This document shows, in pieces, positions 46,511 to 57,406 of a stretch of DNA of 64,000 nt (within the stretch, counting starts at the first letter, position 1; the number at the start of each line of letters is the position of its first letter). The stretch is from Juglans regia (lineage: Eukaryota > Streptophyta > Magnoliopsida > Fagales > Juglandaceae). Position numbers and translations under genes: made by a program. The notes beneath the pieces are model-generated. The model saw only the letters and a list, made by a program, of their open reading frames with translations. It did not search any database and had not been told where the DNA came from. Location of the stretch: positions 4,201,875-4,265,874 of the forward strand of contig NC_049909.1 in assembly GCF_001411555.2 (NCBI RefSeq), read 5' to 3'.

Positions 46511-47129
46511 TAGTCACTGCGTGTGATTGACCGCCATTGCACATGGATAGATCCGTCGTGTTATGCTCCTTGCCATCATCACAAGGCCATCACGAGCCAT
46601 TCCAAGACCACACCTAGCTATCTAAACGCCTAAACAATTAACGTACGTGGGTTAGCTGCCGCGTACGACTCTTCCAACATCATCGGCTGTGACGATCAAC
46701 GAGCAACGCACGGGTTATCCCGTCGATGGTATAACCCTCTATCCCTCGTTAATTATGTTAGATATGGATTAGTTGACTAGGTTGTGGACTGTGCTATTGG
46801 TTTTGTAGAATTGTGGTATTGTGATGTGGTGCTGTATAACGAAGTGTTGGGCACTCTGTGTAATGAAGTGTTGGGCTTGTCTGTATTGTATGGAGGTGTA
46901 TTGTGCTGTGTTGTGTGTTGTGAAGTGTTGGGTGTAATTGGAAAGTACGCTGTGTAGTGTTGCTGAATGTGCCGTGTAATGTGGTTGTGAAGTATGTGTT
47001 GTAATGGTGGCGTGGTGTATGTAGAATGGGAATAGTACACGCTGGGTGTACTTTGTGTGTGGCGTAATGAGAGACAAGGAGAGTATATGTAAAGTATACC
47101 CTCCTAGCGTATTGTGCAATGGGATGAGT

Positions 47130-47770
47130 ACGAGTGGAGTGTACTCAGTGGCATAGTGCGTGTAAAAGGAGTACACGTGGAGTGTACTCCATGTGGTGGA
47201 GTGATGCACCATATAGCGGATATGCCACAATGGTGATGTGTCGTAGTGTGTATGAAGGGGAGTACATGATGAGTACTCTGTGTGGGGTATGGTATATGTG
47301 GGGAGTACATGTGGAATGTACTCTATATGGTGGACGATGCACCATATGGCGTGTATGCCATAGTGGTGATGTGGTGTAACGTGCATAGAGTATATGTAGA
47401 GTGCATTCTAAGTAGTGGAGTGACGCATCATATGGCGGGTATGCCATAATGATAATGTGGCGTAGTGCGTATGAAGAAAGTACATGATGAGTGTACTCTG
47501 TATGGCGGGGTAATGCACCATGTGGCGGATATGCCATAATGGTGATGTGGCGTGTTGTATATGTGGGGAGTACATGTGGAATGTACTCTATGTGGTGGAG
47601 TGATGCACCATATGGCGGGGATGCCATAATGGTGATGTGTCGTAGTGTGTATAAAGGGAGTATACGAGGAGTGTATTCCATGTGATATAGTGATGCACCA
47701 TATGGCGGGTATACCATAGTGGTGATGTGGCGTATGTGAACGAAGTATACGTGGAGTGTACTCCACATGG
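47130..47770. repeat. About seven ~90-bp tandem repeats with hairpins
   Basis: Units share GTGGAGTGATGCACCATATG, GCGGGTATGCCATAATGGTG, ATGTGGCGTAGTGTGTATG and a hairpin of the type GAGTACATGTGGAATGTACTC. The GATGCACCA word recurs at about 47203, 47335, 47425, 47512, 47605 and 47692. Units differ by point changes and short indels. Confidence 0.75.
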
Positions 47771-47944
47771 CAACGACACTCCGTGTGGCGTGTCATAGAG
47801 ATAAGGATGGTTATGTAATTGATGGGCATGGAACGTGATGGGTAATGTCAGGAACTGTAGAATAGTGTCCCGAAGAAGTTATGGCGAAGCCTGAAGTCTA
47901 AGGTGACGGGTGTCACCATGATGGACTTATGGCTAGGAGTATAC

Positions 47945-48140
47945 GTGAAGTGACAGAACAAGTATAAGAGCGCGCAGCGGAAGCATGACTGAGGAATGTC
48001 ACGAAGTGACATGACTACTGACAGTCGTGCTTGTTATGGGCGAAGTAGTGGAATAAGTGTAAGAGTAAGCAGTGGAAGCATGACTGGGCAATGTCACGAA
48101 GTGACGTGGTTATTGGCAGTCACGCTTATGATGGGTGAAG
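47945..48140. repeat. Two ~107-bp repeats with TGTCACGAAGTGACA hairpin
   Basis: Two successive units contain CGGAAGCATGACTG / TGGAAGCATGACTG, then AATGTCACGAAGTGACRTG, then GACAGTC or GGCAGTCACGCTT. TGTCAC-GAA-GTGACA in the first unit is a perfect inverted repeat. Confidence 0.7.
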
Positions 48141-48412
48141 TGTTAGAGTGTAGGAATGGCGTAACGGGAACGTGACGAGAGGTCACGATGTGATGGGAGT
48201 ACGTGAGGAACAGTACTCGTGATGAGTTAGGAGTTGACATAGTAGAATGTTGGGTAACGCGACAAGGTCATGGTGTAGCTTGGGTGTAATCTCGGGCTAT
48301 ATGACGTGACATAAGGCGTAGTTGTGAATGGAGTCTTGTCGTGTTAAGTGTTGGGATGAACTGTCAAAAGGGACGGGTAGCATGAAGAGTCATGCTAGCC
48401 GGGTTAAAAGAA

Positions 48413-48430
48413 GATTGGTATCAGAGTATG
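48413..48430 (+). other. Primer-site-like motif inside insert C
   Basis: TTGGTATCAGAGTATGGC resembles the initiator-Met primer site, but it is not preceded by a CA-ending LTR and lies in the middle of the insert. If it is a real primer site, 45058-48412 would be a 5' LTR and the rest a remnant. Confidence 0.3.
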
Positions 48431-49949
48431 GCTCTTGTCCCTACGAGCAGGTGATCAACATGTTATATGTTGATCTTAGGTGATAAAGGGGTAAGGTACC
48501 TGTGTAACATGGTGAGACACATGTGCTGGACGGATTTACCATATGTAATGAGTAATCTGTCCTAAGTACAGTTACACAGTGCTTGAGCCTCAGAGTTGGC
48601 TTAGAGCCGTGTGGCTTGTATGGATGGGAATGAGGATTTAGTGTGGGCTAAGGTGCATGAAGGTAATGACGGGCATATTATCTAGGATTGGGATGTGTGA
48701 TTCCATCGGTCGGAATCAAGCGTCAGAATGTGGTCAGTAAGAAGAGTAAGACGAATGTCTTAGTGTCTTAATCCTAAGGTGAATCATGGGTTCACTTTAG
48801 TGGATGAGCACTCAAGTCAAGACTTTGAGTTGGAAGATGTGGTGACCGTAAGTGGTCCCGAAGGGTTTAACATAGTGAAGGGCCCGTAAGTGCATGGGAT
48901 AGAAGGAGAGTGTTCCAAGTATAGCATAGTTCTATTTCTAGTTTAAGTTACTTATGCATTAGATAGAAAATGACGTTAAGGTATGTGTATGCATGTAGGT
49001 TGCCATCTGACAAGCACATGAATGGTCTGCATGACATGCAAGTAGCATGGAGTCCAGGTAAGTGTTACGTTCATACTCTTCTAGAGTCTTTATAAGATAA
49101 AAGAAAATGAAAACGAAATTTTTTCCTTTATAACGCTTTAAGAAAAGACTAAAGACGTTTTAGGAAAGAAAATGCTAATTGTTCAAAGGTATAAGTATGT
49201 ACGGCCCCTCCTTGGCAGCCCCTGTTTACGCACCCAAAGTATTAATTGTACGCATGTGAATGGATGACTATACGCTGTATCTATTGTATGTATTTTCTAA
49301 GAAAACCCATAAACTGATGAAAATGCATGAAATGCATGACAACGGATGCTTTTATGGATCCTACGAACCGACGCTCTCATGTGTGCCATGGGGTGACGCT
49401 CGTGGACGCCATGATTGACGACGTTCAAGGTGACGCTTAAGGATGCCATGAAAGCTGATGTTTAAGCCCATGTATGTTCTTAAATGAAGTTTTCCACGAA
49501 CGAACCGTTAAAGAAAGGATAGAACTGAAATGAACTGAAAAACGAAAAAGACCATTTTCGGGCTTACGCCCCAAACGATGTTTTCTCATGAAAAGAAAGG
49601 ACTGTTACATGAATGAAAAAAATGAATGAAAGCTCCAGCTCTTTCGAGCTGACATGAACGGATGAATGAGTGAAAAGCAACAAAGAAAGAAATGCAAGCA
49701 TGAATGTATGAAGATACGTAATGGCCACATGAATGAATGAAAGGGTACCAATGAATGGGCTGATTGCAATGTCGGGTAAGTAGTACTGGAAGTGCACCCA
49801 GTGCTGCCCCTATGAAAGGGATTCCCAACCCGTGGCCACGGGGTGGAATCCGGGTCCAAAGGAAGACCGCTAACCCCAAACACATGGGCGTAATAGTGTG
49901 TACTGGCCTATGAAAGTGATAAGAACGAATGGATGTATGCATGTATGTA

Positions 49950-50205
49950 TGAACACACGAATGCACGAACCTTTAAGAAATGAAGGCACTGACGGGGGAC
50001 ACGTTTTAAAGAAAGGAAAGTCTTTTGAAAGAAAACCCCGTCCAGTGACGTTTTCAAAAGAATGCACGTATGCACGTAAACATGCACGAACTCTTGAAGA
50101 AATGAAGGCACTGACGGGAGAAACATTTTACAAAAAGGATGCCCATGTTTAAAAGAGAAAAACTCTGTCCAGTGAAGTTTTCAAATGAACGCACGTATGA
50201 CACTT
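49950..50205. repeat. Two ~125-bp repeats
   Basis: GCACGAACNNTTAAGAAATG-type sequence, AAGGCACTGACGGG and the phrase GTCCAGTGANGTTTTCAAA each occur twice, about 120-125 bp apart. Surrounding sequence (49600-50250) is full of ATGAATGA and ATGCACGTA words. Confidence 0.65.
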
Positions 50206-50605
50206 ATGCATGCACGTAATAGTATGTACGAGTGATGAATGCATGAATGAAAACCTATGTTGTTATATTTTAACCGTATGAAGTAATACTTACCAGTCTT
50301 CGACTCATTTTAGTTTTTATGCATGTCCCTCCCCCCATAGGAACTGCATGATCAGGACGGACACGGCCCATGGGGAAGAGCACGGAAGTCTAGGCACGAG
50401 TTTTAAACGTACGAGAGGCCTTTTTATTATAAGATTTATGTTTTCAGCTGTAAACCTCTTTTATTATCAAAGCACATCTTATTTATAAACGTGGAGTCTT
50501 GCACCCAGGGTATGCAAGTGAAAAGTTTTAAATAGGATGGTAATTCCCGTCGTCTTTTTATAAAAATATTTTTAAAAAAGTCCCACCACAAGGACGAGCG
50601 TTACA

Positions 50606-51510
50606 TGTTTGGACGGGTGCAAACTTGAACATACATCGAGCTACCCACTGCAGATGCATAAGGCACACTTTTCATTTGCTCTTGTTCCAATGCATTTTCA
50701 AGTGATTGGCCTTTATGAAACTTATCACATTTGATTATGGGAGCTACAAAGGCTTTGCAATCTTTCATACCGAATCTCTGTAAAACCTTTTCAATGTATG
50801 CACTTTGAGACAGTCCTAAGACTCTTTGTTTCCTGTCTCTGTGAATCTCTATATCAATGACATAGGAGGCTTCACCCATATCCTTCATTTCAAAGTTTTG
50901 GGAGAGTAATTGTTTAGTCTCATGTAGTAAGCTCAAATCACTACTTGCAAGAAGAATATCATCTACATATAGGACTAGGAAAATGTATTTGCTCCCACTG
51001 ACCTTAAGGTATATACATTGATCAACAATATTATTGATAAAACCGTATGAGATAACAATATTGTGAAACTTTAAATATCATTGACGGGAAGCCTGTTTTA
51101 GTCATAACAATATTCTGACTGTCGTCATTGAAACCCTCAGGTTGTTCCATGTATATCACTTCATCAAGATCCCCATTAAGAAAAGCCATTTTCACATTCA
51201 TTTGATGTAACTCTGAATCAAAATGAGTTACTAAGGTCATGATTATCCTTAACGAATCCTTCTTGGAGACCGGAGAGAAGGTTTCATGATAATATATGCC
51301 TTCATTTTGAGTGAGTCTTTTAGCGACAAGTCTAGCCTTATATCTTTCAACATTACTAGAAGAATCTCGTTTGGTTTTATAAACCCATTTGCAACCAACT
51401 GTTGCCGCCCCTTTTGGTAATTTGATGAGATCGCAAACTTGGTTCTTATAAATGGATTCTAACTCATTCCTTATGGCATCCAACCAAAATGTAGATTTAT
51501 CTCCATTCAT
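50606..51510 (-). pseudogene. Copia reverse transcriptase
   Basis: Frame 51510-51031 reads WLDAIRNELESIYKNQVCDL, VGCKWVYKTKRD, VAKRLTQNEGIYYHETFSPV, HQMNVKMAFLNGDLDEVIYM. After a short deletion and frame change (about 51060) it reads FINNIVDQCIYLKVSGSKYI, FLVLYVDDILLASSD (catalytic YVDD at about 50965), then MKDMGEASYVIDIEIHRDR, and GSSMYVQVCTRPN up to the insert C boundary. The segment usually lying between GDLDEVIYM and the YVDD box (with YGLKQASR) is missing. Confidence 0.87.
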
Positions 51511-51723
51511 GGCTTGTGAAAATGTAATTGGATCTTCTGGAGGTCCAACGTCAAAATCAAACTCAATCAGGTATACAATGTAATCATCTAGAATAGCAGG
51601 CCTACGTATTCATGAGGATCTTCTTAGAGCCACTACTTCATCATTTGGGGATGACTCAATTGGCTTAGACTGTAAAGGTGGAATAACTTTAGGTTGAACC
51701 TCATTTATGGGGACATGTTGTTC

Positions 51724-52497
51724 TTAAATTAGTGTCACCGCATGATCTTGCAATCCATTTTGCCTGAAGACAACCATTCTTTCTCCAAAAGAAGGCAAAG
51801 TAGCATTTTCAAGTGTTTCCTCAAAAGTGACCTCTTGAGAATTCACACTCCCACTAGGTTCAACATCCTCAAGAAACTTTGCATTTTTATATTCGACAAT
51901 TCTAGGGTTATGACTGGGACAATAAAATCTATATCCTTTGGAGTTACTTGGATACCCAATAAAGAAACCGCTAGCTGTTCTTGGGTCTAACTTCTTTATG
52001 TTAGGATTATAAATCCTAACTTCAGCAGGACAACCCCATATGTGTTTATGATTTAAACTAGGTTTCCACCCTTTCCACAACTCGAAAGGTGTCTTAAAGA
52101 CAGATTTGGATGGAACTTTATTCAACATATACACTGCAGTTTTAAGAGCTTCACTCCACAAGGAAATTTGCATGTTGGATTTACTAATCATGCTCCTTAC
52201 CATATCCATTAGCGTATGGTTCTTTCTTTCTACAACACCATTTTGTTGTGGTGTGCCAGACATTGAATATTGGGCAATAATTCCTTCCTCTTGAAGGAAA
52301 TTTGCAAATGGACCCTTCATTTGTCCCTGTTTTGTGTACCTACCATAATATTCTCTTCCTCTATCAGATCTTATGATCTTTATTTTCTTTTCATTTTGAT
52401 TCTCTGCTTCTGCTTTATAGGCTTTGAAAGCATCTAATGCTTGAGCTTTCTCGTTCAGAAGATAGAGATACATATACTTAGAATAGTTGTCAATAAA
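51724..52497 (-). pseudogene. Copia integrase
   Basis: Reads FIDNYSKYMYLYLLNEKAQA (first catalytic Asp), IRSDRGREYYGRYT (second Asp), SGTPQQNGVVERKNHTLMDM (Glu), then WGCPAEVRIYNPNIKKLDPR and FIGYPSNSKGYRFYCPSHN. These are the integrase core and C-terminal signatures of copia elements. A TAA (52498-52500) breaks the frame from the upstream part, and a stop follows at 51724, before the linker to RT. Confidence 0.87.
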
Positions 52498-53244
52498 TTA
52501 GATAAAATATCTCTGACCATTCAGGCAAGGGGTAGGGAATGGTCGACAGATATATGTGTGTATAATCTCAAGAACACTTGAGCTCCTTCTTGAACCTTTA
52601 GAATTTTTGTTGGTCTCCTTACTCTTTATGCAGTCCACACAATTCTTGAAGTCAGTAAAATCGAGATCCTGTAGGACCCCTTCTTTTACTAACTGTTTCA
52701 TCCTCTCCATAGAGATGTGTCCCAATCTCTTATGCCACCATAGTAGAGAAGATTTTTCATTCAAAAGGTTTCTCTTAATGCCAACTAAATGTAGGGAGAG
52801 ATAATTCTCCTCAAAATCGAGATGAATCTCTAATTTAAACAAGTTATCAAATAAAGTTCCAAAACCAACGTGAATTTTATTCTTAAAAATAGTCATAGTA
52901 TTCTCAAAAAGGAAACTGTAACCTTTGATAATAAGTCCGGAAACAAAAATTAAATTTCTACAAAATTCTAGAATATAAAAGACATTATTTAAATCCAAAA
53001 CATGTTCTGATTTGAGAATCACTCTAAAAATTCCAACTACAACAACTTGTGAACGCCCTTTATTTATGGTGAAAACCCAAAGTTCACTTGTTATTGGTTT
53101 TCTTCTGGTGAGAAAACCCTGCAATGTATTCACAATATGAATTGAAGAATCAGAGTCAATCCACTATGAATTTTTAGGAGCATCAATGAAAAAGGATTCA
53201 TGACACACAAGAGAGATATAGCTACCTTTCTTTTCAAGCCACTC
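52498..53244 (-). pseudogene. Copia protease and GAG-pre-integrase
   Basis: Reads WLEKKGSYISLVCHESFFID, then a TAG (53164-53166) where a second W is usual, then WIDSDSSIHIVNTLQGF. The active site that should be Asp-Ser-Gly is Asp-Ser-Asp. DLNNVFYILEFCRNLIFVSG follows, and the HHCC pre-integrase region LLWWHKRLGHISMERMKQL with NCVDCIKSKETNKN. Protease is therefore doubly damaged. Confidence 0.8.
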
Positions 53245-53877
53245 CTAATACTTGATGCAGCTCTTCTTTACATGGCCCTCTTTCTTGCAAAAGAAGCAGG
53301 TCACCTTTCTGCCATTAGATTCATTGGATTTTGATGGCACATTGTGCTTCATTTTCTTTTGAGGTCCACCTTGGCCTTTCTCGGTCTTAACTTTATCATT
53401 GACGATCATATTTGTACTTTCAAGTCGATCATGCTTCATCATTTCCTCTTCTTGCACACACATGGTCAGAAGATTCGTAATTGACCAATTTCCCTTATGT
53501 GTGTTATAAGAGATATTGAAAAGCCCATACTCAGATGGCAGTGAGTCAAGGATGAAATGGACCAAGAACGGCTCAGATATCTCTATCTTTAAGCCCTTTA
53601 GTTGAGAAACAATATCTCTCATTTCCGTAATATATGCATGCATACCCTTAGAACTGTCAAAGGCTTTAGTAGTGAATTGTCTTATAAGAGTGCTAGCTAA
53701 AGCCTTGTTAGAGCGAACAAATTGTTTCTCAATTGCCTGCATTAATTCCTTAATTATAGCACAGTCACCAATAGAACCTCTAATGCTCTTACTTTTACGA
53801 TACTTTATGAGCATTAGACTTAGGTGATTAGATCGCTCTCACCATTAGTGATTTTCGATGACTTCCTGTGTATCCGT
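53245..53877 (-). pseudogene. Copia gag, 5' end in gap
   Basis: Frame 53814-53245: IKELMQAIEKQFVRSNKAL, TLIRQFTTKAFDSSKGMHAY, then VHFILDSLPSEYGLFNISYN and a CCHC zinc knuckle CFFCKKEGHVKKSCIKY, typical of copia Gag. A TAG at 53245-53247 stands where the polyprotein should continue into WLEKKG. The N-terminus is lost in the N gap. Confidence 0.82.
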
Positions 53878-53977
53878 NNNNNNNNNNNNNNNNNNNNNNN
53901 NNNNNNNNNNNNNNNNNNNNNNNNNNNNNNNNNNNNNNNNNNNNNNNNNNNNNNNNNNNNNNNNNNNNNNNNNNNNN
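53878..53977. other. Assembly gap, exactly 100 N
   Basis: A run of 100 N, a conventional placeholder, so the true distance between the copia gag (left) and the family D leader (right) is unknown. Confidence 0.99.
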
Positions 53978-54250
53978 TCAAGAGTTTTCCCACTCAAGTT
54001 CATTAAGAACTAGTTGAACTAAATCAAGACAATACAACCTTGTATTATCCCAACTAGTAATTAGATCCAGGAAACAAGAACAAGAGAAACATGAAGGAAT
54101 AAAAATGACACGAGAATCAATGAAGTTATATGAATGAAAGACTAACAATAAGACAATATACCAACTTGAGTGATGTATGCAGTAGCCCCTTTGATCATAA
54201 GGTTTAATCAACAAATTTCTTTCTTTCTCTTTGTTGTAACTATGTAGCAA
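53978..54250 (-). other. Leader ORF of D2 (90 codons)
   Basis: Starts MLHSYNKEKERNLLIKPYDQ and ends LVLNELEWENS. It is almost identical to the 90-codon frame in D4 (57841-58113). No known domain; possible hydrophobic middle (WYIVLLLVFHSYNF). Conservation may only reflect recent shared origin. Confidence 0.4.
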
Positions 54251-54742
54251 CTTTGAATATGCTACATTCTCTTTTCTTCATCCCCTTCTTTTTTTTTTCG
54301 TTTTTTTTTTTCAAATTTTCTTTTCTTTTTTTTTCGAATTTTCTTTTCTTTTCTTTTCTTTTCCTTTCTTTTCTTTTCTTTTCTTTTCCTTTCTTTTCTT
54401 TTCTCTAATTCATCCACAAACAGCAATAGTCAGTTGTGAAAACCAACCAATTGAATTCAAACACACAAGCATGGACAATGAAGTAGAAGAGAATCAATGG
54501 AACGACACTCCAAGCAATTGACAAACTTAGAGATGCAGAAAATCCTAGAATTTTGAAACCCTAGGTGATGCAAATTTCAGCCAAACCCAAAATCCTAAGA
54601 ATTTCGGCAGCCTACTTTTTGTTTCTATTTTTTTTTTTTTTGGGGCAACCCTAGAACAATGAAGCCCTAGAATTAAATTTAAGGATGCTAGAATTAAAAG
54701 ATAGAATCAAACCTGATTGGAAACCTTGCTCTGAATACCAAA

Positions 54743-55548
54743 TGATATGAACCCGCGGGAAAGGAATCCCTTGAACCCACAGTCAATTTGAAAACTTCCC
54801 AAGAAAGCCAAAATCAAGTCAAGGATGGAGAATCTAGACCCGATGAGAACTCGTTTCAAGAACCTAGATTATATTAAAATCTAGACCCGTTGAAGAACCC
54901 GTCTCAAGAACCCAGATTACAAAGGAGGAATGCCACAAAGGTTGTGATTTACCTTTGATAAGTTCAAAAGTTCAATTAAGAAAAAGAGGAGTAAAACTCA
55001 ACTCACAATGAATAAATTCATCAAATTTCATAAACTTCATAATCTGATTAGAATGAGGCTAGATAGAGTATTTAAAGCAAAACCTAATGAAACCCTAGCC
55101 AAAATAAACCCCCATCTTCCAAAAGTGCCCCTGGATGAACAGTGCTGCGGCTACAGTGCCGTGCTACAGTACTCGGCTACAGTAACCCTAACCCTAGTTC
55201 AATAAAATAATAACTTTCCCAACATGCCCTTGCATAGAGGCTCCCTTAAGTCCTTCTCATAATAAACTCAATTATTCTAAACTAATAAAATAAGTTCTTT
55301 AAATGAATTAAATAAGTTGAAACCCTTCAAGAGCCCAAGCCTTTAAGTCTTGTCGTTGCCATCTTCCATAGCTGATCAAATGAATTAAAACTGGATCTTC
55401 GTCCTTCAAGCCCCATCTTGAATGTTGGGCTCTTGCTAAACTTGTCCCAAGTGGATTGCATCAATCATTGCATTGTCTCCTTGATCTTCTTGGCCCATCT
55501 GGAAGTTGTAAATGATCTTTAAGATTAGGCTTATCTTGGTTCCCATCA
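54743..55548 (-). repeat. Family D LTR of D2
   Basis: 806 bp, plus-strand ends TGATATGAACCCGCGGG and TTCCCATCA. It is longer than other family D LTRs through extra sequence near 55380-55510. Confidence 0.85.
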
Positions 55549-55551
55549 GGC

Positions 55552-56672
55552 CAAGGGCTTATTTGGAAAATTACATTTTAGGAACTAGGGTTTCATCAAT
55601 TTACTGTTGGGGTTACTGTAGCCGCGCGTACTGTAGCCGCTACTGTTCATCAAGGGTAATTTTGGGTAAAAGGGGCATTATTTTGGCTAGGGTTTTGATT
55701 AGGTTTGGCTTTAAAAACTCTTTGTAGCCTCATTTGAGAGTTAGACAATATTGAATTTTATTTGTGAGTTGAGTTTTCTCCTCTTGTTCTTGATTGAACT
55801 CTTGAACTTATCAAAGGTAAATCACAACCTTTGTGGCGTTCCTCCTTTGTAAAGAGTCTTATCTTACTCTTGATGAAACTAACCAGTCTCTTCCTAGTTT
55901 GGCTGTTTCTTTGTTGCAGGAGTTTGAGGATGTATTCCCGGAGGAGATGCCGAATGAGTTGCCACCCATTAGAGGCATTGAGCACCAGATTGATTTTGTG
56001 CCCGGGGCTGCTATTCCAAACCGACCAGCCTATAGGAGTAATTCAGAGGAGACAAAGGAGCTTCAGAGGCAAGTTGAGGATTTGATGAGCAAGGGGTACG
56101 TGAGGGGGAGCATGAGCCCTTGTGCAGTACCAGTGCTACTAGTGCCAAAGAAGGATGGGACGTGGAGGATGTGCATTGATTGCAGGGCGGTCAACAATAT
56201 CACGGTAAAGTATCGCCATCCCATTCCTAGATTGGATGATATGCTTGATGAATTGCATGGTTAATGTATTTTCAGTAAAATTGATCTTAAAAGTGGGTAC
56301 CATCAAATTAGAATGAAAGAGGGTGATGAATGGAAAACTGCTTTTAAGACTAAGTATGGGCTTTATGAATGGTTGGTTATGCCATTTTGACTTACAAATG
56401 CGCCCAGTACTTTCATGAGATTAATGAACCATGTCCTACGTGCATTCATAGGCAAGTTTGTGGTTGTGTACTTTGATGATATCTTAGTGTACAGCAAGAA
56501 CTTAAATGAACATATTGAGCATTTGAGATATGTGTTTGATGTGTTGAGATGTGAAAAGTTGTATGCTAATTTCAAGAAATGTGCCTTTTGCATGGAAAAA
56601 GTTGTTTTTCTTGGTTACGTTGTTAGTATAAAGGGTATTGAGGTGGATGAAGAGAAAGTCAAGGCCATCAAT
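55552..56672 (+). mobile_element. Family D copy D3: LTR fragment fused to RT
   Basis: An internal LTR piece (55552-55850, plus sense, ending CCTCCTTTGTAA) is joined directly to RT sequence, with no leader, gag or protease between. The RT runs until the LTR of D4 begins at 56673. It abuts the D2 LTR end with only a few bases between. It is a recombination product and cannot be a complete element. Confidence 0.7.
55849..56672 (+). pseudogene. Family D reverse transcriptase fragment (D3)
   Basis: Reads SLLQEFEDVFPEEMPNELPP, VPGAAIPNRPAYRSN, MSPCAVPVLLVPKKDGTWRM, HPIPRLDDMLDELHG, a TAA (56262-56264), then [20 protein letters not shown], a TGA at 56388-56390 (position of the Gly in PFGLTNAP), and [16 protein letters not shown] (catalytic YFDD), ending at EEKVKAIN. 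This is the RT that D4 and D5 lack. Only two stops lie in 270 codons. Confidence 0.85.
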
Positions 56673-57406
56673 TATGGGAACCAAGGTGGGCCTAGTCTTA
56701 AAGATATGTTGCAAGTACCAGATGGGTCAAATACAAGTTCAAGGGCTTAAACGATGAAGATTATGCTTTGATTCATTTCATAAGCTATGGAAAGGGTAAC
56801 AACATGACTTATAGGCTTTGGACACTTGAAGACTTTCAACTTATTTAATTAATTTCAAGGACCTATTTTATTTGCTTAGAATAATTGGGTTTATGCCTAT
56901 GCAAGGGCATATTGGGAAAGTTATTATTTTATTGAACTAGGGTTAGGGTTACTGTAGCGAGTTACTGTAGCGAGTTACTGTAGCTCCATACTGTAGCCGC
57001 GGCACTGTTCATCCAGGGGCACTTTTGGAAGATGGGGGGTTTATTTTGGCTAGGGTTTCATTATGTTTTGCTTTAAATACTCTATGTGGCCACATTTTAA
57101 TCAGATTATGAAGTTTATGAAATTTGATGAATTTATTCATTGTGAGTTGAGTTTTACTCCTCTTGTTCTTAATTGAACTTTTGAACTTATCAAAGGTAAA
57201 TCACAGCCTTTGTGGCGTTCCTCCTTTGTAATCTGGGTTCTTGAGACGGGTTCTTCAACGGGTCTAGATTTTAATATAATCTAGGTTCTTAAAACGAGTT
57301 CTCATCGGGTCTAGGTTCTCCATCCATTGACTTGATTTTGGCTTTCTTGGGATATTTTCAAATTGACTGTGGGTTCAAGGGATTCCTTTCCCGCGGGTTC
57401 ATATCA
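56673..57406 (+). repeat. D4 5' LTR
   Basis: 734 bp. It starts TTATGGGAACCAAGG (the expected TG changed to TT) and ends GGGTTCATATCA. It contains four ACTGTAGC-type units near 56949-56998, against two in the 3' LTR. Confidence 0.85.

Larger units (their letters stand above)
45058..50605 (+). mobile_element. Insert C: 5.5-kb solo-LTR-like element
   Basis: The insert starts TGTAATACTCTGC and ends GAGCGTTACA, ends very like the LTRs of element B (TGTAATACT...GTTACA). The flanks TGTCT (45053-45057) and TGTTT (50606-50610) are a 5-bp duplication with one change, and the copia frame is continuous across it. No gag or pol was found and no second LTR, so I read it as a solo LTR left by recombination. 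5.5 kb is long for an LTR. It contains a GC-rich block, two tandem arrays with hairpins and a low-complexity ATGA/ATGC zone, listed separately. Confidence 0.6.
34023..53877 (-). mobile_element. Copia element split by inserts B and C
   Basis: Minus-strand Ty1/copia element in three pieces: 53877-50606 (gag, protease, integrase, most of RT), 45057-44822 (RT end, start of RNase H) and 34573-34023 (RNase H end and 3' tail). The pieces join in frame once elements B (34574-44821) and C (45058-50605) are ignored. Its 5' part runs into the N gap at 53878; its 3' LTR is not seen, because element A's LTR takes its place after a purine tract at 34023-34036. Confidence 0.85.
53978..55548 (-). mobile_element. 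Gypsy family D copy D2, 5' end only
   Basis: Minus-strand 5' LTR (54743-55548), primer site TTTGGTATTCAGAGCAAGG (54724-54742) and leader down to the gap. The leader includes a long pyrimidine tract of TTTTCTTTTCC words (54285-54405) and the 90-codon frame at 53978-54250. The rest of the element lies in or beyond the gap. Confidence 0.8.

Noticed and set aside
45904..46544. Overlapping Pro/His-rich and Gly/Arg-rich open frames on both strands
   Set aside because: They occur in several frames of a GC-rich block with few stop codons and have no motif; composition alone explains them.
46769..47829. Several open frames rich in His, Tyr and Thr over the 47-kb repeats
   Set aside because: They follow the ~90-bp tandem repeat in multiple frames on both strands, so they are repeat artefacts.
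53824..54006. Open frame through the N run
   Set aside because: It exists only because N codons do not count as stops.
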